A stretch of DNA of 64,000 nt from Sesamum alatum. Taxonomy: Eukaryota; Streptophyta; Magnoliopsida; Lamiales; Pedaliaceae. A model generated the notes under the pieces. That model was not told the DNA's origin. It saw only the letters and a program-made list of their open reading frames with translations, and did no database searches. The position numbers and the translations under genes were made by a program. Below are positions 33,982-44,101 of this stretch, piece after piece (the stretch's first letter is position 1; each line of letters begins with the position of its first letter). The DNA lies in contig JACGWO010000001.1 in assembly GCA_034509735.1 (NCBI GenBank), positions 13,470,854 to 13,534,853 of the forward strand, in the 5' to 3' direction.

Positions 33982-36792
33982 ATGGCGGCGGCGAGTGGCT
34001 TCGCGTCCTCTCTTTCATCTACCAATTGTAGTATTCATTCGGAGTCTAAATTGAAGTTTGATTTTCGCAGCAATGGCCTCAGCGTTCGCGGTTCATCTAA
34101 TTGTTCCGTGGCTTGTTTTCCTCCGCGGACGAGATTTTTTTGCGATAATTCGAGGTATAAGGCTGTGATTCCGGTGACGAAGTCGTTCAGATTAAACCCT
34201 AGATGTGAAGTTGCTCCGAACGCGGAGATCCAGCCCAAGTCGTCGAGTCTCACGGCTTTGGAGCTCCTGAAGACCTCCGCTGCTGATCGTGAGTTTCCTT
34301 TTTTCACTTGATTAATCTGAGTTTTAATATGGGGTGTTGAGAAAGTAAATGTGTTTTTTCTGTTTCCTTTTATTTTGAGGATGCATTGCGTTGATCGTTG
34401 ATTGCTTTCCTCTGAAGCTACTGTTTGTTCTTTCTGTTTTCTTGTTTGCTTTTCCCTTTTCCCATTTCGTGGTTGATTTGCTATGATTTCTGAAGAAGTT
34501 CAAGGTGTCGGAGCTCATACGCTGGTTGGAAGTTTATAATGATGATGTGAAACTTTAATTCATATCTTGGCTTTCTGGTTTGCATTAATTTCATATTTTT
34601 AAAGATTGTGGAAAAAGGATGCTGGTGCTACTCGAAAGATTCAGAGCTCATTTTCCAGATTAGGATTGTGCAAACCATAGAAGACTAGATTCTCTTTTCC
34701 CCTTCTACCTTGATAGTTGATAGCCTTTATAATGAGATAGTGAAAAGTTTTAGGAGCTGCTTTGTTACCTATTATGTGAAAAGTTTTAGGAGCTGCTTTC
34801 TTACCTATTACTTTTTCCAATCAGGTTATACAAAGGAAAGTAGCAGTATTGTGGTTGTAGGGCTTAACTACCATACAGCACCCATTGAGATACGTGAGAA
34901 GCTTTCTATCCCAGAAGCACAATGGCCTCAAGCGATTGGTGAACTATGTGCTCTAAATCATATAGAGGAAGCTGCTGTTCTTAGTACTTGCAACAGGTTG
35001 GAAATATATGTTGTGGCTCTGTCTCAGCATCGTGGCATTAAAGAAGTGACTGAATGGATGTCTAAGGTAATAACATTCACCACTTTCATGGTTTATATGG
35101 TTAATTATAGTCTCTGAAGAGAGTGGAGAGCATTGCTGCATCTGTTGCACCATTCTAAGTCCATAAAGGCAAACATATATAATTGAGACAGTTACCTAGT
35201 AACAGAAGGAATTGATTTTGTAATTTGTACGTAATTAATCATTTGACATCAAAGATATCATTGCTTAGGATGTTCACTCTGTAAAAGGTATGACAAGATA
35301 AGAATGTCCAAGCCTCAATATAAATAGTCTTGATAACTGAACTTGAAGTCTTGAATTGGTTGTGCATTGGAAAATTCAATTTGTGTTCTTCAAAAGTATG
35401 TGTCTCTTCTTTTCCTACACCTTTTGACAACTGACAGAGTGTTCTACCTTAAGACATAGATTAGATGATAGCATTAATCATCCATATTTCAAGTGCCTTA
35501 AATCACTTTGATGTCTCTACTCTATTGAATGGTGTGGTGAAAACTTTCTCCAATATATTCCCCTGACATTACCACAAAAAGTATGAAACATCTTATGTCT
35601 CCATGGAATAAATATATAAATAGTTCCTGACGTTGTACATATTTTTCTGCAGATAAGTTCAGTGCCAGTTTCAGAGCTACGTCAGCACAGATTCTTGCTT
35701 TTCAATAAAGATGCTACCCAACACCTCTTTGAAGTATCTTCTGGGCTTGATTCCCTTGTTTTAGGAGAAGGCCAAATTCTTTCACAGGTAAAACAAGTTG
35801 TCAAGAGTGGACAAGGAGTCCCTGGATTTGACCGCAAAATTAGTGGGCTGTTTAAGCATGCAATCACAGTGGGAAAACGTGTTAGAACAGAGACCAGTAT
35901 CTCAACTGGGTCAGTATCAGTTAGTTCAGCTGCTGTCGAGCTTGCTATGATGAAACTTCCAGAACCTTCACATGCTTCAGCGAGAATGTTGGTTGTTGGA
36001 GCTGGCAAGATGGGAAAGCTTGTTATCAAACACTTGGCGGCAAAGGGATGCAGAAGAATAGTTGTTGTTAACAGAACAGAGGATAAAGTAGCCTCAATTC
36101 GTCAGGAGCTCAAGGATGTTGAGATAGAATATAGGCCTCTCTCAGATATGTTAACATGTGCTGCAGATGCGGATATTGTTTTCACGTGTACTGCTTCAGA
36201 AACTCTGTTATTTTCAAAAGATCAAGTTCAGACGCTCCCCCTTGTGGGCTCTCATGTTGGAGGCCAGAGGTTATTCATTGACATTTCCGTTCCTAGGAAT
36301 GTGGGAGCATGTGTATCAGATATTGAGACGGTTCAAGTTTACAATGTAGATGATTTGAAGGAAGTAGTGGCTGCTAACAAGGAAGATCGACTGCAGAAAG
36401 CAATGGAAGCTCAGGCAATCATTACAGAAGAAGTTAAACAATTTGAGGCATGGAAGGACTCCCTTGAGACCGTTCCAACCATCAAGAAGCTTAGGGCATA
36501 TGCAGAAAGAATTAGGGCTTCTGAGCTCGAAAAGTGTCTGTCAAAGATGGGGGACGATATCCCAAAGAACAAAAAGAAAGCTATTTATGATCTCAGCGTA
36601 GGAATTGTGAACAAGCTCCTTCATGGTCCAATGCAGCACTTGCGCTGTGATGGCAATGACACCCGAAGTCTCAACGAAATATTGGAGAACATGCATGCAC
36701 TTAACAGAATATTCAGTCTTGACACGGACGTATCTTTATTGGAGCAGAAAGTACGGGCAAAGGTCGAACAAAGTAAAAAAGTAGCATCTTGA
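33982..36792 (+). CDS. HEMA: Glutamyl-tRNA reductase, chloroplastic
   Basis: Reduces glutamyl-tRNA(Glu) to glutamate-1-semialdehyde with NADPH, the first committed step to chlorophyll and heme in the plastid stroma. Exons 33982-34288, 34825-35066 and 35653-36792 join in phase to 562 residues. The first ~70 residues form a Ser-rich transit peptide. The catalytic domain includes the active-site Cys C158 in [23 protein letters not shown] follows in exon 3. The NADPH-binding domain contains [19 protein letters not shown], and the C-terminal dimerisation helix runs to the stop. The length and three-exon layout fit plant HEMA1/HEMA2. HEMA1 is the usual light-induced form, but this sequence alone does not settle which paralogue it is. 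All key residues are present. Confidence 0.97.
34741..34812. repeat. 36-bp tandem duplication in HEMA intron 1
   Basis: TGAAAAGTTTTAGGAGCTGC at 34741 is repeated at 34777. The second copy ends about 13 bp before the intron's 3' splice site at 34824, so the polypyrimidine region borders it. Confidence 0.9.
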
Positions 36793-37667
36793 GTCCGTGA
36801 TTTCTCCCAGGACGCCATGTTTTATTAATTTCTCTTTTTCTGGAGGGAAACTCCCTCCATTGGCACTTAAATTCATTTGAGTGTCATCACATTCTTTGGA
36901 GGCTTGTATAAGTTTGTATAGATGCGGCCCCCAGTCGAAGGGATGGTCTTAACGTCCCGTTTTGTATTGCATGGATTACACTGAGTATAGGAGAGAAAGA
37001 AATCACACTCTAATCTAGTTTAGCATGATGAAATAAAAGGAGTTTGTAGGCATTACAGTTACCCGAAACTGAGCTGCAATTGGCTTGCCAAGAATGTTAC
37101 ATCAACACAATCTTCTACATGACCATACTAATAGATTTTGCCTCGAAAAACTTTTGATTTTGGTAAAATAGTGTTGTAATTGATTTTTGTATATAAATCT
37201 ACCAAAGCTGATTGTTGTTCTAAATATTTACGGTAATGTAATTGATTCTTTCTTGGTTAAGGAAAAAAACAAAAAACACCTCACTGATTCTAATTCATAA
37301 TCTCATTGGAATCGTTTGCCTTTTCATAAACCAAATCCTTCTTTCTTGCTTTCTAAGGTTTTGCTTCTCTTTCCTTTACAAAAATACTACTTGTTAATGC
37401 ACGTGGTCCGCTCGAGCATTTAAAAAGGAATCGTTGTATAAGATGAAAAGAAAAAAGAATATAAAAAAACATAAACATGGTAAGAGGAGAGAAGAAATAG
37501 GTAGGTACGAGAGAAAATATAAATTATAATTATGCATTTATTAAAAATATTGAAATTACTATTATGACTAATTTTTTTTAAGGAAACAAATGAATCAAAT
37601 AGTAAATTTGGGTATTCGAAAGTTTGTACGACAGAAAATTTTCTTTTAGAATAGTATATATATTACT
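36793..37667. other. HEMA 3' flank and spacer
   Basis: The first ~250 bp should be the HEMA 3' untranslated region. The rest is AT-rich without recognised genes. Confidence 0.5.
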
Positions 37668-37956
37668 AATATAAAAACGAAAAACCCTCTACATTCACAA
37701 ACGTTAGTTAATGAAAATTATGAAACTACCGCACCAATTTTTGTTGAAGTTAGAAATGTCTTTCGATTGATTAGATAATTACCTTATTCAAGTTTTTAAA
37801 TTGTACATTAACTGATAAATTAATATTTTTCCCATTCCTTTTGTTTTCTTAATGCAATGTATTAATTTTATATATTTTTATGTTATCTATTATATTTTTT
37901 AAATCGTAAATATTATTTATTATATGTATATAGGAACGGATTGTCACGACAATTAG
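37668..37956 (+). mobile_element. Second-family Helitron-like element
   Basis: Starts near TACTAATATAAAAACG, contains CCCTCTACATTCACAAACG followed by a TTAATGA motif, and ends GGATTGTCACGACAATTAG, a hairpin followed by TTAG in place of CTAG. It is related to 22019-22299 and to the remnant at 17407-17680. The left border is approximate. Confidence 0.65.
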
Positions 37957-38059
37957 TATATAAGAAAAAAAAAAAAAAGTTAATTAAAGAAAGGGTGCGG
38001 CGAGGGGCAATTTTGGAAATACAAGTGATACTGCACGTGTCGTCAGCTTCACACCGAAG

Positions 38060-39747
38060 AAACCGAAAACATTTCTCTCAATCTCTTTTCTCAAAAGTCT
38101 CTCTCTCTCCTCTCTCTCTCTCTCTCTTTTCTTCTGCCACTTCCCCTCACTATTTTCACTACCTATATTCAATCCCTTGATTCACTTCGGTATGTCTTCT
38201 TTGTATTTTTTGATTCTTTTTCCTTTATTTGTTCAATGATTTTGGGAGTTGTATTCTTGCTTTTTTGATCTTCTTTTTTGTTTTTCCCCAGTGGTAAGTA
38301 CTCTCATGAGGACAAGACAGAATGTTCTGTTTTAATTATTGTTATCTGGACGAATGCGAATTCTTTTTCTTCTTCTACTCCCTTTTTTTGGGAATTGATT
38401 TGATAATTTTTAGATTCTTGATTTCATAGTTTTCGGGCAGTACTTGTAGTTGTCTATATTAGTTTTGGGGCTATTTCTGTTGTTTCTCTTTGTTATGTTT
38501 AGTCGGGGGTGGGGAGATTGGCATGTATTTATGTCAAATAATCTCTGTTTTGTTGAATATTGTTTGTAATGGATGGTACATCATAACTTCGGGCGGCTCG
38601 TTTATTGAAGAACATGATATATTAAGCTAGTTTTAGGAGTGCTATCTAGATGATCCTGCTTTTGTGTTATGTTATGTATATATGTATGTGTGTGTGTGTG
38701 TGTGTGTTGTTATGGTTTCGTTCTCTGTTCGTTCAGGTTAGTTGATTAATGGATTAATTTGCATGGCTTGAATTTGATTCTTACAACGTAATTAGTGATC
38801 CTAAATTCTGAGGTGAAAAAGGTTTATGTTCTTTTCGCTTTTCTGTCTTCCCTAAACAGAAATTTCACAAAGAAAATTAAGGATATGCCATCCGTGAGTC
38901 GTATGGACTTTTCACAAAAAAATTGTGATGGTTACTCTATTGAGATTTGGAGGTTTCTTGATGTTTTTTACTATGATTGTTGACACTGTGATTGATGACT
39001 CTGTATGGCGTCACAGCTGTTTTGGAACTTCTTGGTGGAGTTCGTATAGCTTCATTTCGTAGTTTTGCTATACATGGGAGCTTAAACAATGAACGCAATG
39101 CAGCAAATAAATGTTTCGCAAAACAGCAATTTATGACATGTCACAGGAATTAGTAGTTTGGGGGTGACTCATGACTTCCTAATCAAAATGGGAAAGGTCA
39201 TTTTTCGTTCGTTATGCACAACTCATATTGCATCCTGCATTGCCAAAAGAGTGGATTCTTGAGAATATTCTGAGCAATTAGGAGGTCCCTAATGATATAC
39301 TAGAGAGAGCAAACGCTATAATTGGGGTTTGTCTTAGTTGCACAGTTTGTTCCTCATCCTATTATTAAGATAAGAATACATTGATTTGGCCTTTGGTATT
39401 GGTTGCTGTAATCAATCAGATGCTAATTGGTGTTAACTAGATGCATGAGGTTATACGTAACGGATGGTTGTCTAACATTATCAGAAAAAGAATAGCTTGT
39501 ACCTGATATTCTTGGATATTTGTACTTGTTAGTATCAGGATGCTTTTGTTTTATGTATTGATTCTGAAGGTGGAGGCTTGAACTACATTGCTTTCATCTA
39601 GAATTATCATTTTATTGTCTAAACTCGTAATTGAGTTCAAGTAAACATGAATTATGTTTCTTACCTTTCGGGAATAGATTCTTTGCCTTTTTGTCCAGCT
39701 GAATGAATATAATTATTTACGCTGCTTCTTTCTGAAATTAGTCAGGT
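38060..39747 (+). promoter_or_regulatory. 5' leader exon and leader intron of the RMD5/GID2 gene
   Basis: A CT-rich leader (TCTCTCTCTC repeats at about 38096-38128) is followed by a good donor at 38190 (CTTCG|GTATGT). A matching acceptor GTCAG ends at 39745, two bases before the start codon. This implies a 1556-bp intron in the 5' leader. A (GT)n tract lies near 38690-38707 within it. The transcript start is not fixed. Confidence 0.65.
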
Positions 39748-40905
39748 ATGGAGCTGAATGCTATACAAGATTCATTTGAGAGGGTTGCAAAGAAGCAAAA
39801 GTTATCATATTCCAAATCCCAAGAATTGATCCACCAAGTTGGCCATGAAATTAAACAAGCATTGGCAAGTATACAGTCAGATAATGATTCTGCCATTTCC
39901 GTTGATCCTAAAACAGTTCTAACTGAACTCAAAGCCAAGCTTCAGATTGTTGGTTCACATAATCATTTAGAGGGACCACAGCGAGATCTGAATATGAGTC
40001 TCAGCAAGCACCAGAAGCTCCTTGAGAAGATGCTATATCCTGATATATCGAACGCATACAGAAATGTTGATTTTGACCCCCATATTGTAAATCAGATCAT
40101 CATCAGCCACTTTTACCGCGAAGGCCTATTTGATATTGTAGACTGTTTAATACAAGAAGCTAGTGAACCTGAAGCCATTTCCTTGAGGTTGCAATTTCAA
40201 GAGATTCATCAGATCCTCAAGGCTCTTAAGTCCAGGAATCTAGAGCCTGCTGTGAATTGGGTCTCCACAAACAAGGAAAGACTAAAGGAGTCTGGCTCAA
40301 ATTTAGAACTGAAACTCCACAAGCTGCATTTTGTAGACATTTTACAGAACCGAAGCAGAGCAGACGCACTTAAATATGCCAGAACTTACCTTGCTCCATT
40401 GGCTTCTTATTATATGAAAGAGATACAAAAACTCATGGGTAGCCTGCTGTGGGCAGGAAAGCTCGATAAATCCCCTTATGCTAATCTGGTGGATCCAACC
40501 CACTGGGAAAAATTGGCAGAAGAGCTTATGCAGACGTACTGCAATTTCTCAGGACAATCCTTCAGGGACCCTCTTAATGTTGCTGTGGCTGCTGGGGTGG
40601 AAGGACTGCCTACTCTATTAAAATTGGCGAACGTAATGGCAGCAAAGAAACAGGAGTGGCAAGCGATGAAACAGTTACCTGTGCCGGTGGAGCTGGGTAA
40701 GGAATTTCAGTTTCACTCAGTTTTTGTTTGTCCAGTTAGTCGGGAACAAGGTAGTGAAGAAAATCCCCCAATGCTGCTCCCATGTGGTCATGTTCTTTGC
40801 AAGCAGTCAATTAATAAACTATCGAAGGGCAACAGTCGTGGCTTCAAGTGTCCTTACTGCCCACAGGATGCATCAGTTGCACAATGCCAGCAACTACACT
40901 TCTGA
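39748..40905 (+). CDS. RMD5/GID2-type RING E3 ligase subunit (CTLH/GID complex)
   Basis: Uninterrupted coding exon of 385 residues. An N-terminal helical region is followed by a LisH motif (about 110-142; FDPHIVNQIIISHFYREGLF), a CTLH segment (about 145-205; LRLQFQEIHQILKALKSR) and a CRA region (about 205-310). A C-terminal degenerate RING-Gid domain follows (about 326-372), with CPVSREQ, LLPCGHVLCK and KCPYC visible. Family members (yeast Gid2/Rmd5, human RMND5) pair with Gid9/MAEA to form the catalytic module that ubiquitinates proteins. The plant complex is less well known. Length matches plant RMD5 homologues. The start Met follows the leader intron directly and no upstream in-frame Met is available. 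Confidence 0.95.
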   Translation: MELNAIQDSFERVAKKQKLSYSKSQELIHQVGHEIKQALASIQSDNDSAISVDPKTVLTELKAKLQIVGSHNHLEGPQRDLNMSLSKHQKLLEKMLYPDISNAYRNVDFDPHIVNQIIISHFYREGLFDIVDCLIQEASEPEAISLRLQFQEIHQILKALKSRNLEPAVNWVSTNKERLKESGSNLELKLHKLHFVDILQNRSRADALKYARTYLAPLASYYMKEIQKLMGSLLWAGKLDKSPYANLVDPTHWEKLAEELMQTYCNFSGQSFRDPLNVAVAAGVEGLPTLLKLANVMAAKKQEWQAMKQLPVPVELGKEFQFHSVFVCPVSREQGSEENPPMLLPCGHVLCKQSINKLSKGNSRGFKCPYCPQDASVAQCQQLHF

Positions 40906-41789
40906 TAGTTGTTGTATAGCACTCCTGTATTTTCCGCTCCAATGACGGCTCCGCTTTTGTTCAGTAAATAATTATCACATTCTCTAAAATCTTGTTTCAC
41001 TATTTTCTTTTCACAAATAGAATGCCAGTCCTCTTCATGGTTGTATACCTCCTGCTCTGAAAGGAGTAATTTATCTTGTTTCCATGTTAACCTGTGTTTC
41101 TGCTGTTAATTCTGCCAATAGTTTGAACTGGTTACTTTTGGTAAAAGTAAATCTGGCACCTTTATGCATAATTGTTGAATAGCAATCTCATCTTAGTTCA
41201 TGCATGATTGATTGTCTGATCTTGAAACTCAGTTATTACATGATGTAGGAGGCCGGCAAGTTGCAGCGGCAGCTGATGATCATTAGATTGATTATGAAAA
41301 TTGATAAACAATTGGTTATTGAGACAAGCATAGATGATGATCATGTGCAAAACAAAAGCACTAGGATGAGTTCAACAATGATCTGTGTCTTTGTTTGCTT
41401 GTTTGATGATCATGTGTATCTTCTAATTAACTATTTTCTTCTTTGAACCAACCTTTCATCATATTAAATCTAACAACTGAACTAAATACCAATTAGTTTA
41501 ATTCAACTATCAATCTTCTATATCTTTTGAATCAACTAACTCCCTGAGCACTTTTCTCAGTAACATGGTGTGCAAATATCATCATTTCCTTAAAACAAGG
41601 CCAAAAACATAATACTGAAAACAAAGAAGTATGAGCGTATATATAATCAGAATTCGCATAATTTTAATCAGAAACAATGGCCTGACCGCATCAGTTCCAG
41701 GCATCCATTTACATATATCACCAATAACAAACCCAGAACCTTAAAAAAAATGAAAATTTGAGAAAAGATGAAAAAGAAGAAGAAATTCT
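40906..41789. other. 3' flanks between convergent genes
   Basis: The RMD5 gene and the DUF7026-like gene converge here. Contents should be the two 3' untranslated regions and a short spacer. No other feature is seen. Confidence 0.5.
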
Positions 41790-42452
41790 TCATCCTTCAC
41801 TATTTTGAGGAAATCCCAAAAATTTTCTCAATTCGGGAAACAATTTACTAGGAACAGAATCAGAAAATTCATTGCTTTTGGCCAAGTGTTCTTCCACCAG
41901 TTCCTTAACAGAGCGTGCAGATAAAGGATGAAAATGGGCACTCCACTCTGTAACAAACCCTTTTGCCAAAACCCATCTTTCCTCTTCATTCATTCTCTTC
42001 CACTTCTTCCTCAAATCGTCCGATTTCAGTCCCATGAATTTGCAGACCTCTGCGAATAGGAGCTCTCTGCTCTTCTTCAACGCCTCATCTCTTTGAACTG
42101 TGTGGGAGTTCAATTTCTTGATTTCTATCCCCAATTCCACTGCCAGCATCTCATCAGTGAGGCCTTCTTTCTCTTTGCTGCACGAGATTCTGAGGGTTCT
42201 TGGGGGGTTGGAACTGGGTTTCGCGAGATGGGTCGGGGCGAAATTGGAGGGGAAGGGATAGGGTTCGAATTTTGTGCGCTGTGGGAGGAGATTTGGGGAA
42301 AGGGTTTGAATCCTTGAACCCATTTTTGCAGTTGCTTTGATGGGTATCATTGATGAAGTTCGTTCGTTGTGCGGTGGTGTTGGAAATGATTTGAAGGAGT
42401 AAAAGGAGGAGGAGAACAAGGTTAAATTGGGAAAAACATTCACCCAACTCAA
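41790..42452 (-). CDS. Small plastid-type protein, DUF7026-like, function unknown
   Basis: Single exon. From the first Met (42452) it gives 220 residues; the Met at 42347 (MIPIKATAKMGSRIQ) or 42323 may be the true start. The N-terminal ~90 residues are rich in Pro/Ser with few acidic residues and end in RISCSKE, a pattern typical of chloroplast transit peptides. The rest is charged and helical, with ELGIEIKKLNSHTVQRDEAL, RELLFAEVCKFMGLKSDDLR and KGFVTEWSAHFHPLSARSV. This matches my recollection of the plant DUF7026 family, which has no known activity. Family assignment is from memory and the plastid location is inferred. Confidence 0.75.
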   Translation of the reverse strand: MSWVNVFPNLTLFSSSFYSFKSFPTPPHNERTSSMIPIKATAKMGSRIQTLSPNLLPQRTKFEPYPFPSNFAPTHLAKPSSNPPRTLRISCSKEKEGLTDEMLAVELGIEIKKLNSHTVQRDEALKKSRELLFAEVCKFMGLKSDDLRKKWKRMNEEERWVLAKGFVTEWSAHFHPLSARSVKELVEEHLAKSNEFSDSVPSKLFPELRKFLGFPQNSEG

Positions 42453-42566
42453 CTATATTCTCTATTTTCACTTGATCTAGAAATTTGATATTGATGTAGT
42501 GGGTAAAAATGACAATTCAAAATGTGAAAAGCCCAGAAAAAAATTACATAATGGAAATTATTTTTT

Positions 42567-42823
42567 GGATAAATTATATTGACACTCTCAAATATTGGGT
42601 TAAATTACACAAACACTTTATGTATTTTGTAAACTTACAGTTACAACCCCTGAGGGTGTTAGTGTAATATTTTTTAAATGGTATTTGTGTAAATTTTATC
42701 TTTAAATAGGACATATAATTGTAATTATAACTATAACCTCAAGTGGTATAATCATAATTTTGTAAACATATAGGTGTTTATGTATTTTGCCTTCTTCTCA
42801 CAGAATGTCAATGTAATATATCC
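42567..42823. mobile_element. Mutator-type MITE, 257 bp, 9-bp TSD
   Basis: Ends GGATAAATTATATTGACA and TGTCAATGTAATATATCC are inverted copies. The 9-bp TTATTTTTT lies immediately on both sides (42558-42566 and 42824-42832). No coding capacity. Confidence 0.88.
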
Positions 42824-42938
42824 TTATTTTTTTTATTTAATTAATGAAAGCTAGAATTACAATCTACATAACTTGATCATATGCTCTTTACTAATAAGAC
42901 GTGTTTTCGCGAAGCTTATTTATAAAATTTTATAAATT

Positions 42939-43434
42939 GGGTTAATTATATTTAAATTCTTTTAAAAATATAAAATTATATTTTCTCCAAAAAAAATTTA
43001 AAATTACACTTGCACCCCTTCCAAAAATTCTCTGTTTACACCCGACTCCCTTCCGTTAGAGTTTGGACGGAAAATATTTACATCAACAAAAATGATTACG
43101 TAAATTTTCAATTTTGCTCTTCATTTAATATTTTTATAACTATTTTTGTACTTATAAGGGAATAAATGTAATGTATATATAGAAAGTGAGTTAACATTAT
43201 TATATCTTTTTCTTATAAGTATAAATTTATTACATGGGAATGTTAAATGAGGGGAAAAATTAAAAATTTAAGTAATTTTGTTTGCTAATATTAGTATTTT
43301 TCGTGAAAATTCCAACGAAAAGGAGTTAGATTTAAACGATGATTTTTCAAAAAGAGTGTAAGTGTAATTTTGAAATTTACTTGAGAAAAAGTATAATTTT
43401 ACATTTTCAAAGAAGGTCTAAGTGTAATTAATCC
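42939..43434. mobile_element. Mutator-type MITE, copy 2 (496 bp, 9-bp TSD)
   Basis: Same family as 16899-17397: ends GGGTTAATTATATTTA and TAAGTGTAATTAATCC, palindromic arms of about 190 bp, with the CTGTTTACACCCGACTCCC segment shared. The perfect 9-bp TTATAAATT flanks it at 42930-42938 and 43435-43443. Confidence 0.94.
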
Positions 43435-43443
43435 TTATAAATT

Positions 43444-44101
43444 TATACATCTCATGAAATATTTTTGGAACATATAAAAAATAGATTCTATTTTTAATAG
43501 AAGCTATTAAGTTATTGAATATCTTATCAAAACTCACAAATTTCTCATTTAATCTATTTATAGGTTCACCAATGGGCCTTTTTTGTTTAAATGAAAAAAA
43601 GAAAGAAAAGATAATCAAGTTCATTCTACTGTTTAAGAGATAAATTGTCAATCAGAGAAAGCGCTTTTAAGCTAAGCTGTCTAAACTTGGTCTTCATTTT
43701 CCAACTCAACACATATCAAGAAATGAAAACTTCACTGAACATATAATCTCAGTCGACACCAAATCTTTACACTGATGCTCTATTGCTTTAGCAACAGAAC
43801 TGTTAGAATGCGGTTAAAGGTCCTGATTTACAACAGTGGAACCAAACTCAGAAGCCCAAACATGGAAACGAACAACTACTGTAAGAATTTTGCAGCTCTC
43901 AACTCTAACTTTTCAGTAATGCACCAAAAATGGAACGTCGAGGGGAATGACTGAATTCTTGCATCAGTCTCTCCTGTTCGTGTTTAGATGTCCGAAAGAA
44001 GTTCCTGTTGTCTGATTGTTCGAATGTAGCAACCGTAAAGAACCGAGTAAGATGATGCAATGAACTTCAGATAGCTTGCATAGTATTCATTTCCAAGTTG
44101 A
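43444..44101. other. Spacer and 3' flank of the TBL gene
   Basis: No gene. The part from about 43680 to 44101 is less AT-rich and probably the TBL 3' untranslated region. Confidence 0.5.
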
